DNA of 18,997 nucleotides. Origin: CALJIC01 sp039805565 (GTDB taxonomy: Bacteria; Chloroflexota; Chloroflexia; Chloroflexales; Roseiflexaceae). This document shows positions 1 to 8,550 of the stretch, piece after piece. The notes under the pieces are model-generated. The model had not been told where the DNA came from and did no database searches. It saw only the letters and a program-made list of their open reading frames with translations. The DNA is taken from contig JBDLTZ010000062.1 of NCBI GenBank assembly GCA_039805565.1, positions 1 through 18,997 on the forward strand, given 5' to 3'. Position numbers and translations under genes: made by a program. The stretch's first letter is position 1, and each line of letters starts with the position of its first letter.

Positions 1-4
1 ATCT

Positions 5-1342
5 ATGAGCACTCTCACGATTCCCGAGGCCCAGGTCTCCGCGCGCGTGGCGTTCGGCGGCGCGGACACTCCGAGCGACGCCGTCATCAACACGTGCGTC
101 CACTGCGGTCTGTGCCTCTCCTCCTGCCCCACCTACCGCGAGACGGGCCTCGAGCAGTTCTCGCCGCGTGGTCGCATCTATCTCATGAAGGCGGTGGCCG
201 ACGGGCGCATCGGCATGGAGAGCGAGGTCTTCCAAGAGCAGATGGGGGCCTGCCTCAACTGCCGCGCCTGCGAGGCGGTCTGCCCCAGCGGCGTGCTCTA
301 CGGCCAGATCCTCGAGGCCTCGCGGGTGCAGATCGAGCAGGCCAAGTCCGACGGGCGCCTGCCGCCTCACCCCTGGCCCGCCCGGCTGCTGCGCGCCGGC
401 GCTTTCGACGTGCTCTTCCGCCGCATGAGCCTGTTCCGCGCCTTCTCGCGCCTGATGTGGCTCTACCAGAAGAGCGGCGCCCAGTGGGTGGCCCGCAGGA
501 GCGGCATCCTGAAGGCGCTCAAGCTCGATGAGACCGAGGCGCTGCTGCCGCCGATCAGCGACCGCTTCGTGACGCCCGATGGCCGGACGTTCCCGGCCAG
601 CGGCCAGGCACGCCACACGGTAGCCGTGCTCACCGGCTGCATCATGTCCACCGCCTTCGCCGACGTCCACCGGGCCACAATCCGGGTGCTCCAGAAGAAC
701 GGCTGCGACGTGGTGCTGCCGCCTGACCAGGGGTGCTGCGGCGCGCTCCACTCCCACGGCGGGGACCTCGATGGGGCGCGCGAGCTCGCCCGGCAGAACA
801 TCGCGGCCTTCGAGGGGCTCGGCGTGGATGCGATCATTGTCAACGCGGCCGGCTGCGGCTCGACTCTGAAGGAGTACGGCCACCTGCTGCACGACGACCC
901 TGCCTGGGCAGCACGCGCCGCCGCCTTCGCTGCCAAGGTGAAGGATGTCAGCGAGTTCCTCGCCGCCATCGAGCTGAATACGGCCGATATGCGCCCGCTC
1001 AACCTGACTGTGACCTACCAGGAGCCATGCCACCTGGCGCACGCGCAGCGCATCTCGCAGCAGCCGCGCAAGCTGCTGAAGTCTATCCCGGGGCTCACGC
1101 TCACCGAGATGCACGAGTCGTCGCTCTGCTGCGGCTCCGCCGGGATCTACAACGTGACTCAGCCCGAGCTCGCCGGGCGCCTCGGGAGCCGCAAGCTCGA
1201 TAACGCCGAGGCCACCGGCGCCGACCTGATCGTGACGGCCAATCCCGGCTGCCACCTCCAGCTCGCGGGCGGGCTGCAGAGCCGCTGGAGCGCGATGCGC
1301 GTCCGCCACATCGTCGAGCTGCTCGACCAGGCGTACCGGTGA
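5..1342 (+). CDS. glcF: Glycolate oxidase iron-sulfur subunit (GlcF-type)
   Basis: This 445-residue protein is probably the iron-sulfur subunit that passes electrons from glycolate oxidation (GlcD/GlcE flavoproteins) to the respiratory chain at the inner face of the membrane. Two 4Fe-4S cluster motifs are visible: C31-x2-C34-x2-C37-x3-C41 (CVHCGLCLSSCP) and C83-x2-C86-x2-C89-x3-C93. They are followed by two cysteine-rich CCG domains with CCG at residues 244-246 and 375-377. This order, ferredoxin pair then two CCG modules, is the GlcF/GlpC/LutA-like layout; the first motif and the length fit GlcF best. The ATG is at position 5, so the ribosome site and any upstream glcD/glcE lie outside the window. 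The gene ends 28 bp before the convergent kinase gene. A lactate-utilisation or heterodisulfide-reductase-like subunit remains possible without the missing neighbours. Confidence 0.88.
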   Translation: MSTLTIPEAQVSARVAFGGADTPSDAVINTCVHCGLCLSSCPTYRETGLEQFSPRGRIYLMKAVADGRIGMESEVFQEQMGACLNCRACEAVCPSGVLYGQILEASRVQIEQAKSDGRLPPHPWPARLLRAGAFDVLFRRMSLFRAFSRLMWLYQKSGAQWVARRSGILKALKLDETEALLPPISDRFVTPDGRTFPASGQARHTVAVLTGCIMSTAFADVHRATIRVLQKNGCDVVLPPDQGCCGALHSHGGDLDGARELARQNIAAFEGLGVDAIIVNAAGCGSTLKEYGHLLHDDPAWAARAAAFAAKVKDVSEFLAAIELNTADMRPLNLTVTYQEPCHLAHAQRISQQPRKLLKSIPGLTLTEMHESSLCCGSAGIYNVTQPELAGRLGSRKLDNAEATGADLIVTANPGCHLQLAGGLQSRWSAMRVRHIVELLDQAYR

Positions 1343-1370
1343 CCATCACGGGCGCGGACCGAAGCACGGC

Positions 1371-3791
1371 TCAGTGAGGCGCCTGGCCTGCACGTCGGGA
1401 TGCGTTGCTCGGGCTATCGGTCGCCAGCACGTCGGCCGCGAGGGGCAGGTGGACCGTGAACACGCTCCCCTGCCCCTCGCGGCTCGCCACCTCGATCGTG
1501 CCACCGTGCAGCGTTACGATCTCCCTCACCACGAAGAGGCCGATCCCCAGCCCGGCGAGCTGCTGGCGCCGCGTGTTCCCCGCGCGGTAGAAGCGGTCGA
1601 ACAGGTGGGGGATCGCATCGGGCGGGATGCCCAGCCCCTGGTCGGCCACCGCGACGCACACCTGCACGCCGCAGGGCTCGGCCCGCACCTCCAGCGGCCC
1701 GCCCTCCGGGCTGTACTTCACCGCGTTCTGCAGCAGGTTTTGGAGCACCTGCTCCAGCCGCAGCTCGTCCCCGTCGATCACCAGCGGCTCGCCCACGACA
1801 ATGCAGTGCAGCTCGTGGCGCTCGAGCGCGGGCTGGAACTCGGCCGTCACCCGCCGCACCAGCGCGCCGAGGTCCACCGGCTCGCGCTGGATGGTGAGCT
1901 GGCCGCGCTCGATCCGCCCGATGTCCAGCAGCGCGTCGATCAGCCGGTTCAGACGGACCACCTGGTCGACGATCACCCGCACCGAGCGGCCCTCCCGCTC
2001 GCTGAGCGACCCGCTGCGCGTCGTCCGGCGGTCCAGCAGCTGCGCGTTGCCGAGCACGCTCGTGAGCGGCGTTTTCAGCTCGTGCGAGGCCACCGATAGA
2101 AACTCGTCGCGCGCCTGGATGGCCTGCCGCGCCTCGTGGTAGAGCAGCGCGTTGTCCACCGCCGTCGCCGCGCGCTGGGCCAGATCCTGGGCCATGGCCA
2201 GGTCGCGCTCGCTGTAGCGTCCCGCGTCGTGCGAGACGAAGCTGATCGTGCCGAGCATCTTGCCGCGCGAGCGCAGTGGCACCACCAGCGCCGAGCGCGT
2301 GCCGAGCACCTCGAGCATCGTCAGGTGGCGCTCGTCGCGCGTCATGCCCCGGAGCTGCGCGTCGTCGATCGTGGCCAGCACCGCCGCGCGCCCGGTCTCG
2401 ATGACCTGTGCCACGGGGTGCGGCCCGACGCCGTCAAGTGGGTACTCATCGGCGAGCTGCCAGAGGATCGCCACACGCGCCGGGTCACGGTGGGCTGCGC
2501 CCATGCGCCGCAGCCCACCCCCCTCCACAAGCGTGTCGATCGTGCACCAGTCGGCCATCCTGGGCACCACAAGGCGCGCCAGGTTGCCGAGCGTCACCTC
2601 GTAGTCCAGCGAGGCGCCGAGGGTGGCGCTGGCCTCCGCCAGGAAGGCGAACCGCCGCTGCGCGGCCTCGGCCTCTGCCCGGGCCGCCTGCTCGCTGAAC
2701 AGCCGCCCGAGCCGCTGGGTCATGGTGTTGAACGTGTGCGCCAGCATGCCGAGCTCGCTGCCGGCCGGGATGTCGACCCGCGCACCGAGGTCGCCGGCGC
2801 TCATGCGCTCGGCGGCGGTCGTGAGGCGCCGCAGCGGGTCGACGATCCGGCGCGAGAAGATCACGCCGATCACGGTTGCAAGCAGCAGCGTTCCCATCAG
2901 CGCGCCGCCCATCACATTGAGCATCTGCCAGAGCGGCGCGTAGGCCTCGGCGGTGGGCTGCTCGACGACCACGCTCCAGCCGGTCTTGCCCACGGGGGCG
3001 GTGGCGCCCAGCACCTGGTCGCCGTACAGGCCGCGGTAGGGCGCCAGCGGGATGGCGGCGTCGACCTCGGGCGGCACGATCGGCGAGCGGGCGGCCAGGT
3101 TCAGCACGGTGTCCGCGCCGAGCGTGCTGTCGCGCTCGATGATCAGCTGGTCTCGGCTGTCTAGCACGTAGATGTAGCCGGTCTCGCCCACGCGGGCGCC
3201 GGCCACCGCGGCCGAGAGGAACGAGAGGTTCACGCGGGCCACCAGCGCACCCGCCACCACGTCCCGCGCATCGCGCACCGGCACGCTCAGCGTGACCGTC
3301 AGGTAGCCCTTTTCGGGGTCGGCCTCGACCGGGCCGATGTAGTCCTGGGCATCGTGGAAGGCGCGCCTGAAGGCCGGGGTCTGCGAGATATCGCCGAGGA
3401 GGGTGGCGCCGCTCTGAGCGTAGGAGGTGAACACCGTACCGCGCGCGTCGGCCAGCAGCACCGAGTCGAAGGCGCGGTTGTAGCGGGCGAGCCCCTCGAT
3501 CAGGCTACGCTGGGTATCCAGGGGCTGGTCGGCCAGGCCGCGCACATTGGCGAGGAAGCCGAGCTTGTGCTGGATATCGTCCAGGGAAGCGTCGATCGCC
3601 GTGGCGGCGGCGCGGCTCTGCTCGCGGTGCGCGACGGCGATCTGGGCGAGCTGGGCGCGGAAGCTCAGCTGGATGAGGAGACCGGCGGTGAGCAGCAGCG
3701 CGAGCAGCGTGAAGATCAGCAGGCCGTAGCGGATCTGGGCCGTCAACGAGACGCGCGACAGTCCACGGGGACCCTCGTGAGAGCGGGTCAT
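1371..3791 (-). CDS. Membrane sensor histidine kinase (dCache-HAMP-GAF-HisKA-HATPase)
   Basis: An 806-residue hybrid-free sensor kinase. In order: a short basic N-terminus, TM1 (about 23-44), an extracytoplasmic dCache-like ligand domain (about 45-285, with the GETGYIYVLD motif near 202-211), TM2 (about 291-312), HAMP (about 313-366, DPLRRLTTAAERMSAGDL), a GAF-like domain (about 385-550), HisKA with the phosphoacceptor H570 in ASHELKTPL, and HATPase_c with N-box N689, G1 box DQGLG at 717-721 and G2 box GLGIGL at 747-752. It should autophosphorylate in response to an external small ligand and pass phosphate to a response regulator, but no regulator gene is in the window, so it is an orphan here. 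The chosen ATG (complement of 3789-3791) precedes MTRSHEGPRG; the frame stays open 33 codons further upstream to 3890, and the ribosome site is weak, so the start is uncertain. It is transcribed divergently from the glycosyltransferase. Confidence 0.9.
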   Translation of the reverse strand: MTRSHEGPRGLSRVSLTAQIRYGLLIFTLLALLLTAGLLIQLSFRAQLAQIAVAHREQSRAAATAIDASLDDIQHKLGFLANVRGLADQPLDTQRSLIEGLARYNRAFDSVLLADARGTVFTSYAQSGATLLGDISQTPAFRRAFHDAQDYIGPVEADPEKGYLTVTLSVPVRDARDVVAGALVARVNLSFLSAAVAGARVGETGYIYVLDSRDQLIIERDSTLGADTVLNLAARSPIVPPEVDAAIPLAPYRGLYGDQVLGATAPVGKTGWSVVVEQPTAEAYAPLWQMLNVMGGALMGTLLLATVIGVIFSRRIVDPLRRLTTAAERMSAGDLGARVDIPAGSELGMLAHTFNTMTQRLGRLFSEQAARAEAEAAQRRFAFLAEASATLGASLDYEVTLGNLARLVVPRMADWCTIDTLVEGGGLRRMGAAHRDPARVAILWQLADEYPLDGVGPHPVAQVIETGRAAVLATIDDAQLRGMTRDERHLTMLEVLGTRSALVVPLRSRGKMLGTISFVSHDAGRYSERDLAMAQDLAQRAATAVDNALLYHEARQAIQARDEFLSVASHELKTPLTSVLGNAQLLDRRTTRSGSLSEREGRSVRVIVDQVVRLNRLIDALLDIGRIERGQLTIQREPVDLGALVRRVTAEFQPALERHELHCIVVGEPLVIDGDELRLEQVLQNLLQNAVKYSPEGGPLEVRAEPCGVQVCVAVADQGLGIPPDAIPHLFDRFYRAGNTRRQQLAGLGIGLFVVREIVTLHGGTIEVASREGQGSVFTVHLPLAADVLATDSPSNASRRAGQAPH

Positions 3792-3851
3792 CGTGGTCGT
3801 CCGCTCAGCCGCGGGTCGTTGTTCTGGTTCATGGCGTACAACTCTACATGT

Positions 3852-3876
3852 GGCGGGCGGCGGTGTGCCGCCTGCC
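3852..3876. repeat. Intergenic hairpin between divergent kinase and glycosyltransferase genes
   Basis: GGCGGGCGGC at 3852-3861 pairs with GCCGCCTGCC at 3867-3876, giving a 10-bp stem with one G-T wobble and a 5-base loop. It lies in the divergent promoter region, upstream of the kinase start and about 35 bp before the -35 box of the glycosyltransferase promoter. It could be an operator or just GC-rich dyad symmetry; there is no direct evidence for either. Confidence 0.4.
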
Positions 3877-3910
3877 GAGACGCGCTGCAAAAAGTGTGCC
3901 AGCCGCAGGG

Positions 3911-3939
3911 TTGCGCCGCCGCACCCCCTGCGCTACAAT
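3911..3939 (+). promoter_or_regulatory. Sigma-70-like promoter for the glycosyltransferase
   Basis: TTGCGC at 3911-3916 and TACAAT at 3934-3939 are separated by exactly 17 bp. This is the clearest two-box promoter in the window. Transcription would begin near 3946, leaving a leader of about 80 nt to the chosen GTG start at 4029. Confidence 0.6.
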
Positions 3940-4016
3940 GCGCCGGCGGTTGGGATGTTGGATTGATGCCGCTCGCCTCAGGCTACGCTGATCTGAATCA
4001 ACGTGCTGTGTACCGT

Positions 4017-4021
4017 AAGGA
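4017..4021 (+). promoter_or_regulatory. Ribosome binding site deciding the glycosyltransferase start
   Basis: AAGGA ends 7 nt before the GTG at 4029. The in-frame ATG at 3966 has no comparable site, and the GTG start places the family's N-terminal beta strand (HTVLMIAPTSFF) directly at the protein start. This supports GTG 4029 over ATG 3966. Confidence 0.6.
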
Positions 4022-4028
4022 CCCCCTC

Positions 4029-5258
4029 GTGCCCCACACCGTTCTGATGATCGCCCCCACCAGCTTCTTCGCCGACTACGGCTGCCACGTGCGTATCTGG
4101 GAGGAGATCAAGGCGCTGCAGAAGATCGGCCACCGGCTCGTGCTGGCAACGTACCATAACGGCGATGACATGCCCGGTGTAGAGATCCGCCGCTCGTGGG
4201 ACGTGCCGTGGCTGCGCCGCGCGATGGTGGGCTCCTCGCGCCACAAGATCTACCTCGACGCCGCGCTCTCCTGGCGCAGCCTGCGGGTGGCCCTGGGCCT
4301 GCGCCCGACGATCATCCACGCCCACCTGCACGAGGGCGCGCTGATCGGCGCGGTGCTGAAGCGGATCCTGCGCGTGCCGCTGGTGTTCGACTACCAGGGG
4401 AGCATGACGAGCGAGATGCTCGACCACCGTTTCTTACGGCGTGAGAGCCCGCTCTACGTGCCCCTCACGCGCCTCGAGCGCGGTATCAACGCCCAGGCCG
4501 ACGCGCTGATCACCTCGCACAGCAACGCCGCCGGCCTGCTGCTGAAGGATGGCTCGGTCGCGCCCGAGCGGCTGCACACGGTGATCGACAGCGTGAATAC
4601 CGACCGCTTCCACCCCTTCGACGGCTCGCCCGAGTGGGAGGCGCAGCGCCGTGAGCTGCGCGCCCAGCTCGGCATCCCGGCCGGCAAGCGCGTCGTGGCC
4701 TACATCGGGCTGCTGGCGCCGTACCAGGGCACCGACGTGCTCATTCAGGCGGCCGGCCTGCTCGCGCCGCAGTTGCCCGACGTCCACTTCCTGATCATGG
4801 GCTACCCCGACCCGGCGAGCTACCGCGCCTACGCCGACTCGCTCGGGGTGGGCGACCGGGTGACGCTGCCGGGGCGCATCTTCTACAAGGACCTCCACAG
4901 CTACCTGGCACTCGGCGACGTGGCGGTGGCGCCCAAGATGAGCATGACCGAGGGCAGCGGCAAGATCCCGAACTACATGGCGATGGGGCTGCCGGTGGTC
5001 ACCTTCGACACCCCGGTGAGCCGCGAGTACCTGGGGGACGCGGGGATCTACGCGGCCTACGGCAGCGCCGAGGACCTGGCGGCGAAGATCAAGCTGGCGC
5101 TGGACGAGCCGGCCTGGGCGACCGACCTGGCCCAGCGCGGCCGCGAGCGCGCCGTGCGCGACCTCTCGTGGGAGCGGGCGGCGCGTCAGATCGACGCGAT
5201 CTACACCTCGCTCTACCGGCCCGACGCGCACAGCCTCACCCATCGCGGCGCGGCGTAG
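4029..5258 (+). CDS. GT4-family glycosyltransferase
   Basis: A 409-residue GT-B fold glycosyltransferase, retaining type, family GT4; sugar donor and acceptor cannot be read from the sequence. The N-terminal Rossmann half starts with HTVLMIAPTSFFADYGCHVR (residues 3-22), where the glycine-containing turn after the first strand is typical. The C-terminal half has the strand RVVAYIGLLAPYQGTD (221-236), FLIMGYP (254-260) and the donor-binding motif E308-x3-KIPNYMAMGLPVVTF (about 308-326), the ExxxxK-YMAMGxPVV signature of GT4. There is no transmembrane segment or signal peptide, so it should act at the cytoplasmic face of the membrane on lipid-linked or nucleotide-derived substrates. It stands alone: divergent from the kinase and followed by a strong hairpin, so a link to a polysaccharide cluster is not evident. 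GTG start preferred; a 430-residue form from ATG 3966 is possible. Confidence 0.88.
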   Translation: MPHTVLMIAPTSFFADYGCHVRIWEEIKALQKIGHRLVLATYHNGDDMPGVEIRRSWDVPWLRRAMVGSSRHKIYLDAALSWRSLRVALGLRPTIIHAHLHEGALIGAVLKRILRVPLVFDYQGSMTSEMLDHRFLRRESPLYVPLTRLERGINAQADALITSHSNAAGLLLKDGSVAPERLHTVIDSVNTDRFHPFDGSPEWEAQRRELRAQLGIPAGKRVVAYIGLLAPYQGTDVLIQAAGLLAPQLPDVHFLIMGYPDPASYRAYADSLGVGDRVTLPGRIFYKDLHSYLALGDVAVAPKMSMTEGSGKIPNYMAMGLPVVTFDTPVSREYLGDAGIYAAYGSAEDLAAKIKLALDEPAWATDLAQRGRERAVRDLSWERAARQIDAIYTSLYRPDAHSLTHRGAA

Positions 5259-5270
5259 CTCCTGCTCCCC

Positions 5271-5302
5271 CATCCCCTCTCCCTGCCCCGGGAGAGGGGA
5301 TG
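5271..5302 (+). terminator. Strong hairpin after the glycosyltransferase gene
   Basis: A perfect 13-bp stem (CATCCCCTCTCCC at 5271-5283 with its complement at 5290-5302) and a 6-base loop begins 13 nt after the stop codon. It lacks a following T-run, so it is not a classical intrinsic terminator. It may act as a 3' end stabiliser or terminator, or belong to a dispersed palindromic repeat family of the kind common in high-GC genomes. Confidence 0.5.
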
Positions 5303-5467
5303 ACCTTCCTCCCGCGTACATGACAGCTCCATTACGGCGCACTCCTCCGCCCTCCCCCGTGCTCCAAAGACCCCTGTCCACCCGTTGTATCGATGCATGC
5401 GGGCGAGCGACGGACGCTCGTGGCGCCGGAACACCCCCGGCGCGGCCAGGTGCGGAAGGAGCCGACG
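5303..5467 (+). other. Intergenic leader before the large unknown protein; no clear promoter
   Basis: About 165 bp between the hairpin and the next start. The frame of the downstream gene is open from 5393 (an ATG), but I see no convincing -35/-10 pair, no repeat and no RNA gene. The only clear signal is the ribosome site at its end. The promoter of the putative two-gene unit must lie here or read in from upstream. Confidence 0.4.
5454..5460 (+). promoter_or_regulatory. Ribosome binding site deciding the start at 5468
   Basis: GGAAGGA ends 7 nt before ATG 5468. The upstream in-frame ATG at 5393 has no such site, so the 988-residue form is preferred over the 1013-residue form. Confidence 0.7.
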
Positions 5468-8434
5468 ATGACCCAAGAGTACGTGTTTCGTTTCGTGTCG
5501 CTGCGGCCGGCCAACGCGCAGAAAAAGCGTGAGCGCGCCGCGGCGAAGGCGCCGCTCTACCCCAAGGAGGCCGGCGAGACCGAGCTCCGCGGCGCACTTC
5601 AGCGCGCCCATGCCTCCGGCGCCGACCGCGCGACCGTGTCGCGCATCGTGGAGGAGTTCCGCCGTGGCCAGCAGTACGTCCGCTCGATCGACGCGCTGCC
5701 GCTCGACCTGAGCGCCGGCCTCGAGTGGGTCCAGGCGAATGTCGCGCTGCACCCCGGCGACGAGGCGGTGCGCGCGGGGCTGCAGACGCTGTACGGTGCC
5801 CCGCCCGAGAAGCTGGTGAACAGCCAGCCGTTCCGCGAGACGCTGGCCTGCCTGGCGGACACAGTGATGGCCGAGACGCTCGCCCGCGGCGACGCCGAGG
5901 CCCTGCCGGACGAGCTCACCGCCGCGCACAAGCTCGTGCTGCTGATCCTGGACGTGGCGGGCCGTGTGAGCTTCCCCGAGGGGCAGACGGTAGGCGACCT
6001 GGTGGCCGCGCGGACGCTGGTGGTGCCGCGCTTCGGCCGGCTCCCCGAGGAGAAGGTGGAGCTGCCGCCCCAGCCCGACCCGACGCCTGACCCCGGCGGC
6101 CCCGAGCGGGACCGCATCCGACGGCGGATCACCGACCTGGAGGAGGCCCACCGCGAAATCTCGACGCTCGCGGCGAATCCGCGCGCGATCCTCAAGGCTT
6201 CCCAGCGCGCCTCCGAGGACGTGCGGATCAGCGCGCTTGAGCGGCGCCTCAGCTCGGTGGAGCTCCAGTCCCGCGCTGGCGAGGCGGCCAAGCGCATCGA
6301 GAAGATCGGCGCCCCGGGCGGCTCGCTGGGGCAGGGCGGCGGGCTAGTGCTCACGCTGCGCTCGGTCGAGAGCATGTCCGAGGCCAGCCGCCGCGTGGTG
6401 GACGAGCTGAAGCTCGACCGGCGCGGCATCAACCCGATCACCGCGGTGGGCCTGATCGAGCGCGAGCTGAACCTGCTCGGCGCGCAGCTGGCCTCGACCG
6501 AGGCGCCTGGCCACTTCCTGATGATCGGCGGCGCGCGCATCGACGTCGGCGTGCTCAAGGACTCGCTCGGGATCAAGCCGGGCATCAAGCTTCCGCCGGC
6601 GCTGATCACTGAGAAGTGCGACTTCCAGGCCGGCATCGGCGACCTGCTGCTGGTGCGGCAGACCCTCAAGGCCTACGAGCTGGCCGAGTTCGCCCACGTC
6701 GAGAACGTGCTGGCGGGCGAGTCGCGCGAGCGCGAGCACCGCCGCCTCAACGTGCGCGAGGAGTTCGAGATCTCCGAGGAGGAGCGCGAGACCGAGAAGG
6801 AGCGCAACCTCCAGAGCACCGAGCGCAACGAGATGCAGGCTGAGGCCGAGAAGACCGTCAAGAGCCAGTTCGGGCTCGAGGCCGGGCTCCAGGTGAGCGG
6901 ATCCTACGGGCCGACGGTCAGCTTCTCGGCCAGCCTCAACGCCAGCTTCTCGACCACCACCGAGGAGACCCAGCGCAAGTCGGTCTCCTACTCGCGCGAG
7001 GTGACGGACAAGACCTCGGAGCGGGTGCGCGAGCGGGTGCGGCGCGAGCTGCGGCGGCGGCTGCTCGAGGAGACGCAGGAGATCAACCGCCACTCGGTCA
7101 ACAACAGCAACGCCGCCAACGGCCACATCCGCGGCATCTACCGCTGGCTCAACAAGGTCTACGACGCCCAGATCTTCAACTACGGCCAGCGCATGATGTA
7201 CGAGTTCGTGGTGCCCGAGCCGGCGGCCTACTTCCTCTACGCGATGGTGGAGAACCCGCCGCAGGAGAACGAGCTGGTCAAGCCCGAGCCGCCCACGCAC
7301 TTCGGCGCGCCGCTCAAGCCCTCGCACATCACGCGCACCAACTACCACGACTGGGTCGCCACATACCAGGTCCGCAACGTCCCGCCGCCGCCGCCGGAGT
7401 TCCAGCACGCAGCCTACTTCGACAAGCAGGACAAGGTGCAGGACGGCAGCAACTTCGGGCGCTCGGGTAAGATCGAGGTCCCGGCCGGCTACGAGGCCTA
7501 CGGCGCGAGCGTGATGGGCGACTTCGCCTTCACCGAGGGGGACGACCACACCTTCCGCATCATGCTCGGCAACACCAACTTCGACCGCAGCAATGTCTGG
7601 GGCGCAGGCTACCAGAGCCTCGACACGCGCTACCGCGAGCTGTCGGTGGCCTACCACCTGTTCCACGTCTGGAGCTTCGCGCTCGGCATTGATGTCTACT
7701 GCCGCCTCACGGCCGAGGGGTATGCCAAGTGGAAGCAGCAGGTGTACGATGCGATCGTCGAGGCCTACCTGGTGCAGCGGGCCGAGTACGAGGAGAAGGT
7801 GGCCGCGCTGGCGATCCAGAAGGGCATCCCGATCCTCGGCCGCAACCCGCTCGAGAACCGGCGCATCGAGCGCGACGAGCTGAAGAAGCTGGTGCTGATG
7901 ATGCTGACCGGCTCGAACAGCATCGCCCAGAACTCCTTCTACAGCGCCTCCGAGCCGACCATGCGCCTGGACCGCGCCTGCGAGAACGGGTCGCGCATCC
8001 GCTTCTTCGAGAACGCCTTCGAGTGGAACAACCTGCTCTACGTCTTCTACCCGTACTTCTGGGGCCGCAAGCCGCGCTGGGCCACCGCGCTGCACCTCAG
8101 TGACCCAGACCCGGACTTCGCGGCGTTCCTGAAGGCCGGCGCGGCGCGGGTGCAGGTGCCGGTGCGGCCGGGCTTCGAGCGGGCGGTGGCGCACTTCTGC
8201 CAGTTCGGCGAGATCTGGGAGGGGAACGACGCCCCGCTGCGCGACGACGACCTGTACGTGCCGATCGTGGACGAGATCGCCGCCAACCTCGGCAAGCTCG
8301 ACGAGGGCGTGCCCTACCCGCCTGACTCGGGTCCGTGGGAGGTCAGGATCCCGACCTCGCTGGTGCTGCTGCAGAACATGGAGGAGATCCCCGCCATCCG
8401 CGACATGCTCACCGGCAACGTTGTGGGGCTGTAG
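5468..8434 (+). CDS. Large unrecognised protein encoded directly upstream of the arginine deiminase
   Basis: I do not recognise a named family for this 988-residue protein. It has no signal peptide or long hydrophobic segment, so it is probably soluble. Regions seen: a helical N-terminal part (about 1-195); a proline-rich linker (PPQPDPTPDP, 200-209); a charged helical stretch (213-280) likely to form a coiled coil; an alpha/beta region (290-400); a very Glu/Arg-rich helix (about 413-465); a Gly/Ser/Thr-rich strand region with alternating small residues (about 466-510, including VSFSASLNASFSTTT); a second Arg-rich helix (515-540, RVRERVRRELRRR); a segment around 550-592 ending in VVPEPAAYF that looks like a conserved core; a second proline linker (639-643); and a C-terminal mixed domain (645-988) rich in aromatic residues. 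Strand region flanked by charged helices recalls shape-changing or membrane-inserting proteins, but this is an analogy only. It ends 120 bp before the deiminase on the same strand and is probably co-transcribed with it. Confidence 0.75.
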   Translation: MTQEYVFRFVSLRPANAQKKRERAAAKAPLYPKEAGETELRGALQRAHASGADRATVSRIVEEFRRGQQYVRSIDALPLDLSAGLEWVQANVALHPGDEAVRAGLQTLYGAPPEKLVNSQPFRETLACLADTVMAETLARGDAEALPDELTAAHKLVLLILDVAGRVSFPEGQTVGDLVAARTLVVPRFGRLPEEKVELPPQPDPTPDPGGPERDRIRRRITDLEEAHREISTLAANPRAILKASQRASEDVRISALERRLSSVELQSRAGEAAKRIEKIGAPGGSLGQGGGLVLTLRSVESMSEASRRVVDELKLDRRGINPITAVGLIERELNLLGAQLASTEAPGHFLMIGGARIDVGVLKDSLGIKPGIKLPPALITEKCDFQAGIGDLLLVRQTLKAYELAEFAHVENVLAGESREREHRRLNVREEFEISEEERETEKERNLQSTERNEMQAEAEKTVKSQFGLEAGLQVSGSYGPTVSFSASLNASFSTTTEETQRKSVSYSREVTDKTSERVRERVRRELRRRLLEETQEINRHSVNNSNAANGHIRGIYRWLNKVYDAQIFNYGQRMMYEFVVPEPAAYFLYAMVENPPQENELVKPEPPTHFGAPLKPSHITRTNYHDWVATYQVRNVPPPPPEFQHAAYFDKQDKVQDGSNFGRSGKIEVPAGYEAYGASVMGDFAFTEGDDHTFRIMLGNTNFDRSNVWGAGYQSLDTRYRELSVAYHLFHVWSFALGIDVYCRLTAEGYAKWKQQVYDAIVEAYLVQRAEYEEKVAALAIQKGIPILGRNPLENRRIERDELKKLVLMMLTGSNSIAQNSFYSASEPTMRLDRACENGSRIRFFENAFEWNNLLYVFYPYFWGRKPRWATALHLSDPDPDFAAFLKAGAARVQVPVRPGFERAVAHFCQFGEIWEGNDAPLRDDDLYVPIVDEIAANLGKLDEGVPYPPDSGPWEVRIPTSLVLLQNMEEIPAIRDMLTGNVVGL

Positions 8435-8438
8435 CGGA

Positions 8439-8453
8439 GGCCGCAGACCGGCC
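8439..8453. repeat. Hairpin 1 of three in the gap before the deiminase
   Basis: GGCCG and CGGCC flank a 5-base loop, starting 5 nt after the upstream stop codon. It contains GGCCGCAG at 8439-8446, the first of three copies of that octamer in the gap, and is followed by CCGAGAA, which recurs after hairpin 2. Confidence 0.5.
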
Positions 8454-8477
8454 GAGAAACGAGCGCCAGCGGGGTTT

Positions 8478-8494
8478 GGGGGCCGCAGGCCCCC
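8478..8494. repeat. Hairpin 2 of three in the gap before the deiminase
   Basis: GGGGGCC, GCA loop, GGCCCCC: a perfect 7-bp stem with a 3-base loop. It contains GGCCGCAG (8481-8488) and is followed by CCGAGAA, as hairpin 1 is. The shared octamer and tail mark the two as copies of one palindromic element. Confidence 0.65.
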
Positions 8495-8506
8495 GAGAAG
8501 ATGTTT

Positions 8507-8536
8507 GCTCCGGCGGGGCCGCAGCCCCGCCGGAGC
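8507..8536. repeat. Hairpin 3, 13-bp perfect stem just before the deiminase ribosome site
   Basis: GCTCCGGCGGGGC at 8507-8519 pairs perfectly with GCCCCGCCGGAGC at 8524-8536 around a 4-base CGCA loop. The third GGCCGCAG copy is at 8517-8524. The stem ends only a few bases before the ribosome site at 8543-8550, so it could influence translation or shield the downstream message from decay. Confidence 0.7.
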
Positions 8537-8542
8537 TCCCCG

Positions 8543-8550
8543 AAAGGGAA
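8543..8550 (+). promoter_or_regulatory. Ribosome binding site deciding the deiminase start
   Basis: AAAGGGAA lies 4 nt before ATG 8555. The upstream in-frame ATG at 8501 sits between hairpins and would add 18 residues encoded by the palindrome itself, so 8555 is preferred. Confidence 0.6.

Noticed and set aside
1336..1352. Possible bidirectional terminator between glcF and the kinase gene
   Set aside because: The imperfect 7-bp dyad has an internal mismatch and no T-run; too weak to call.
3354..4028. Upstream extension of the glycosyltransferase frame, giving over 630 residues
   Set aside because: It overlaps the start of the kinase gene and the promoter, has no fold-like content, and a ribosome site supports GTG 4029.
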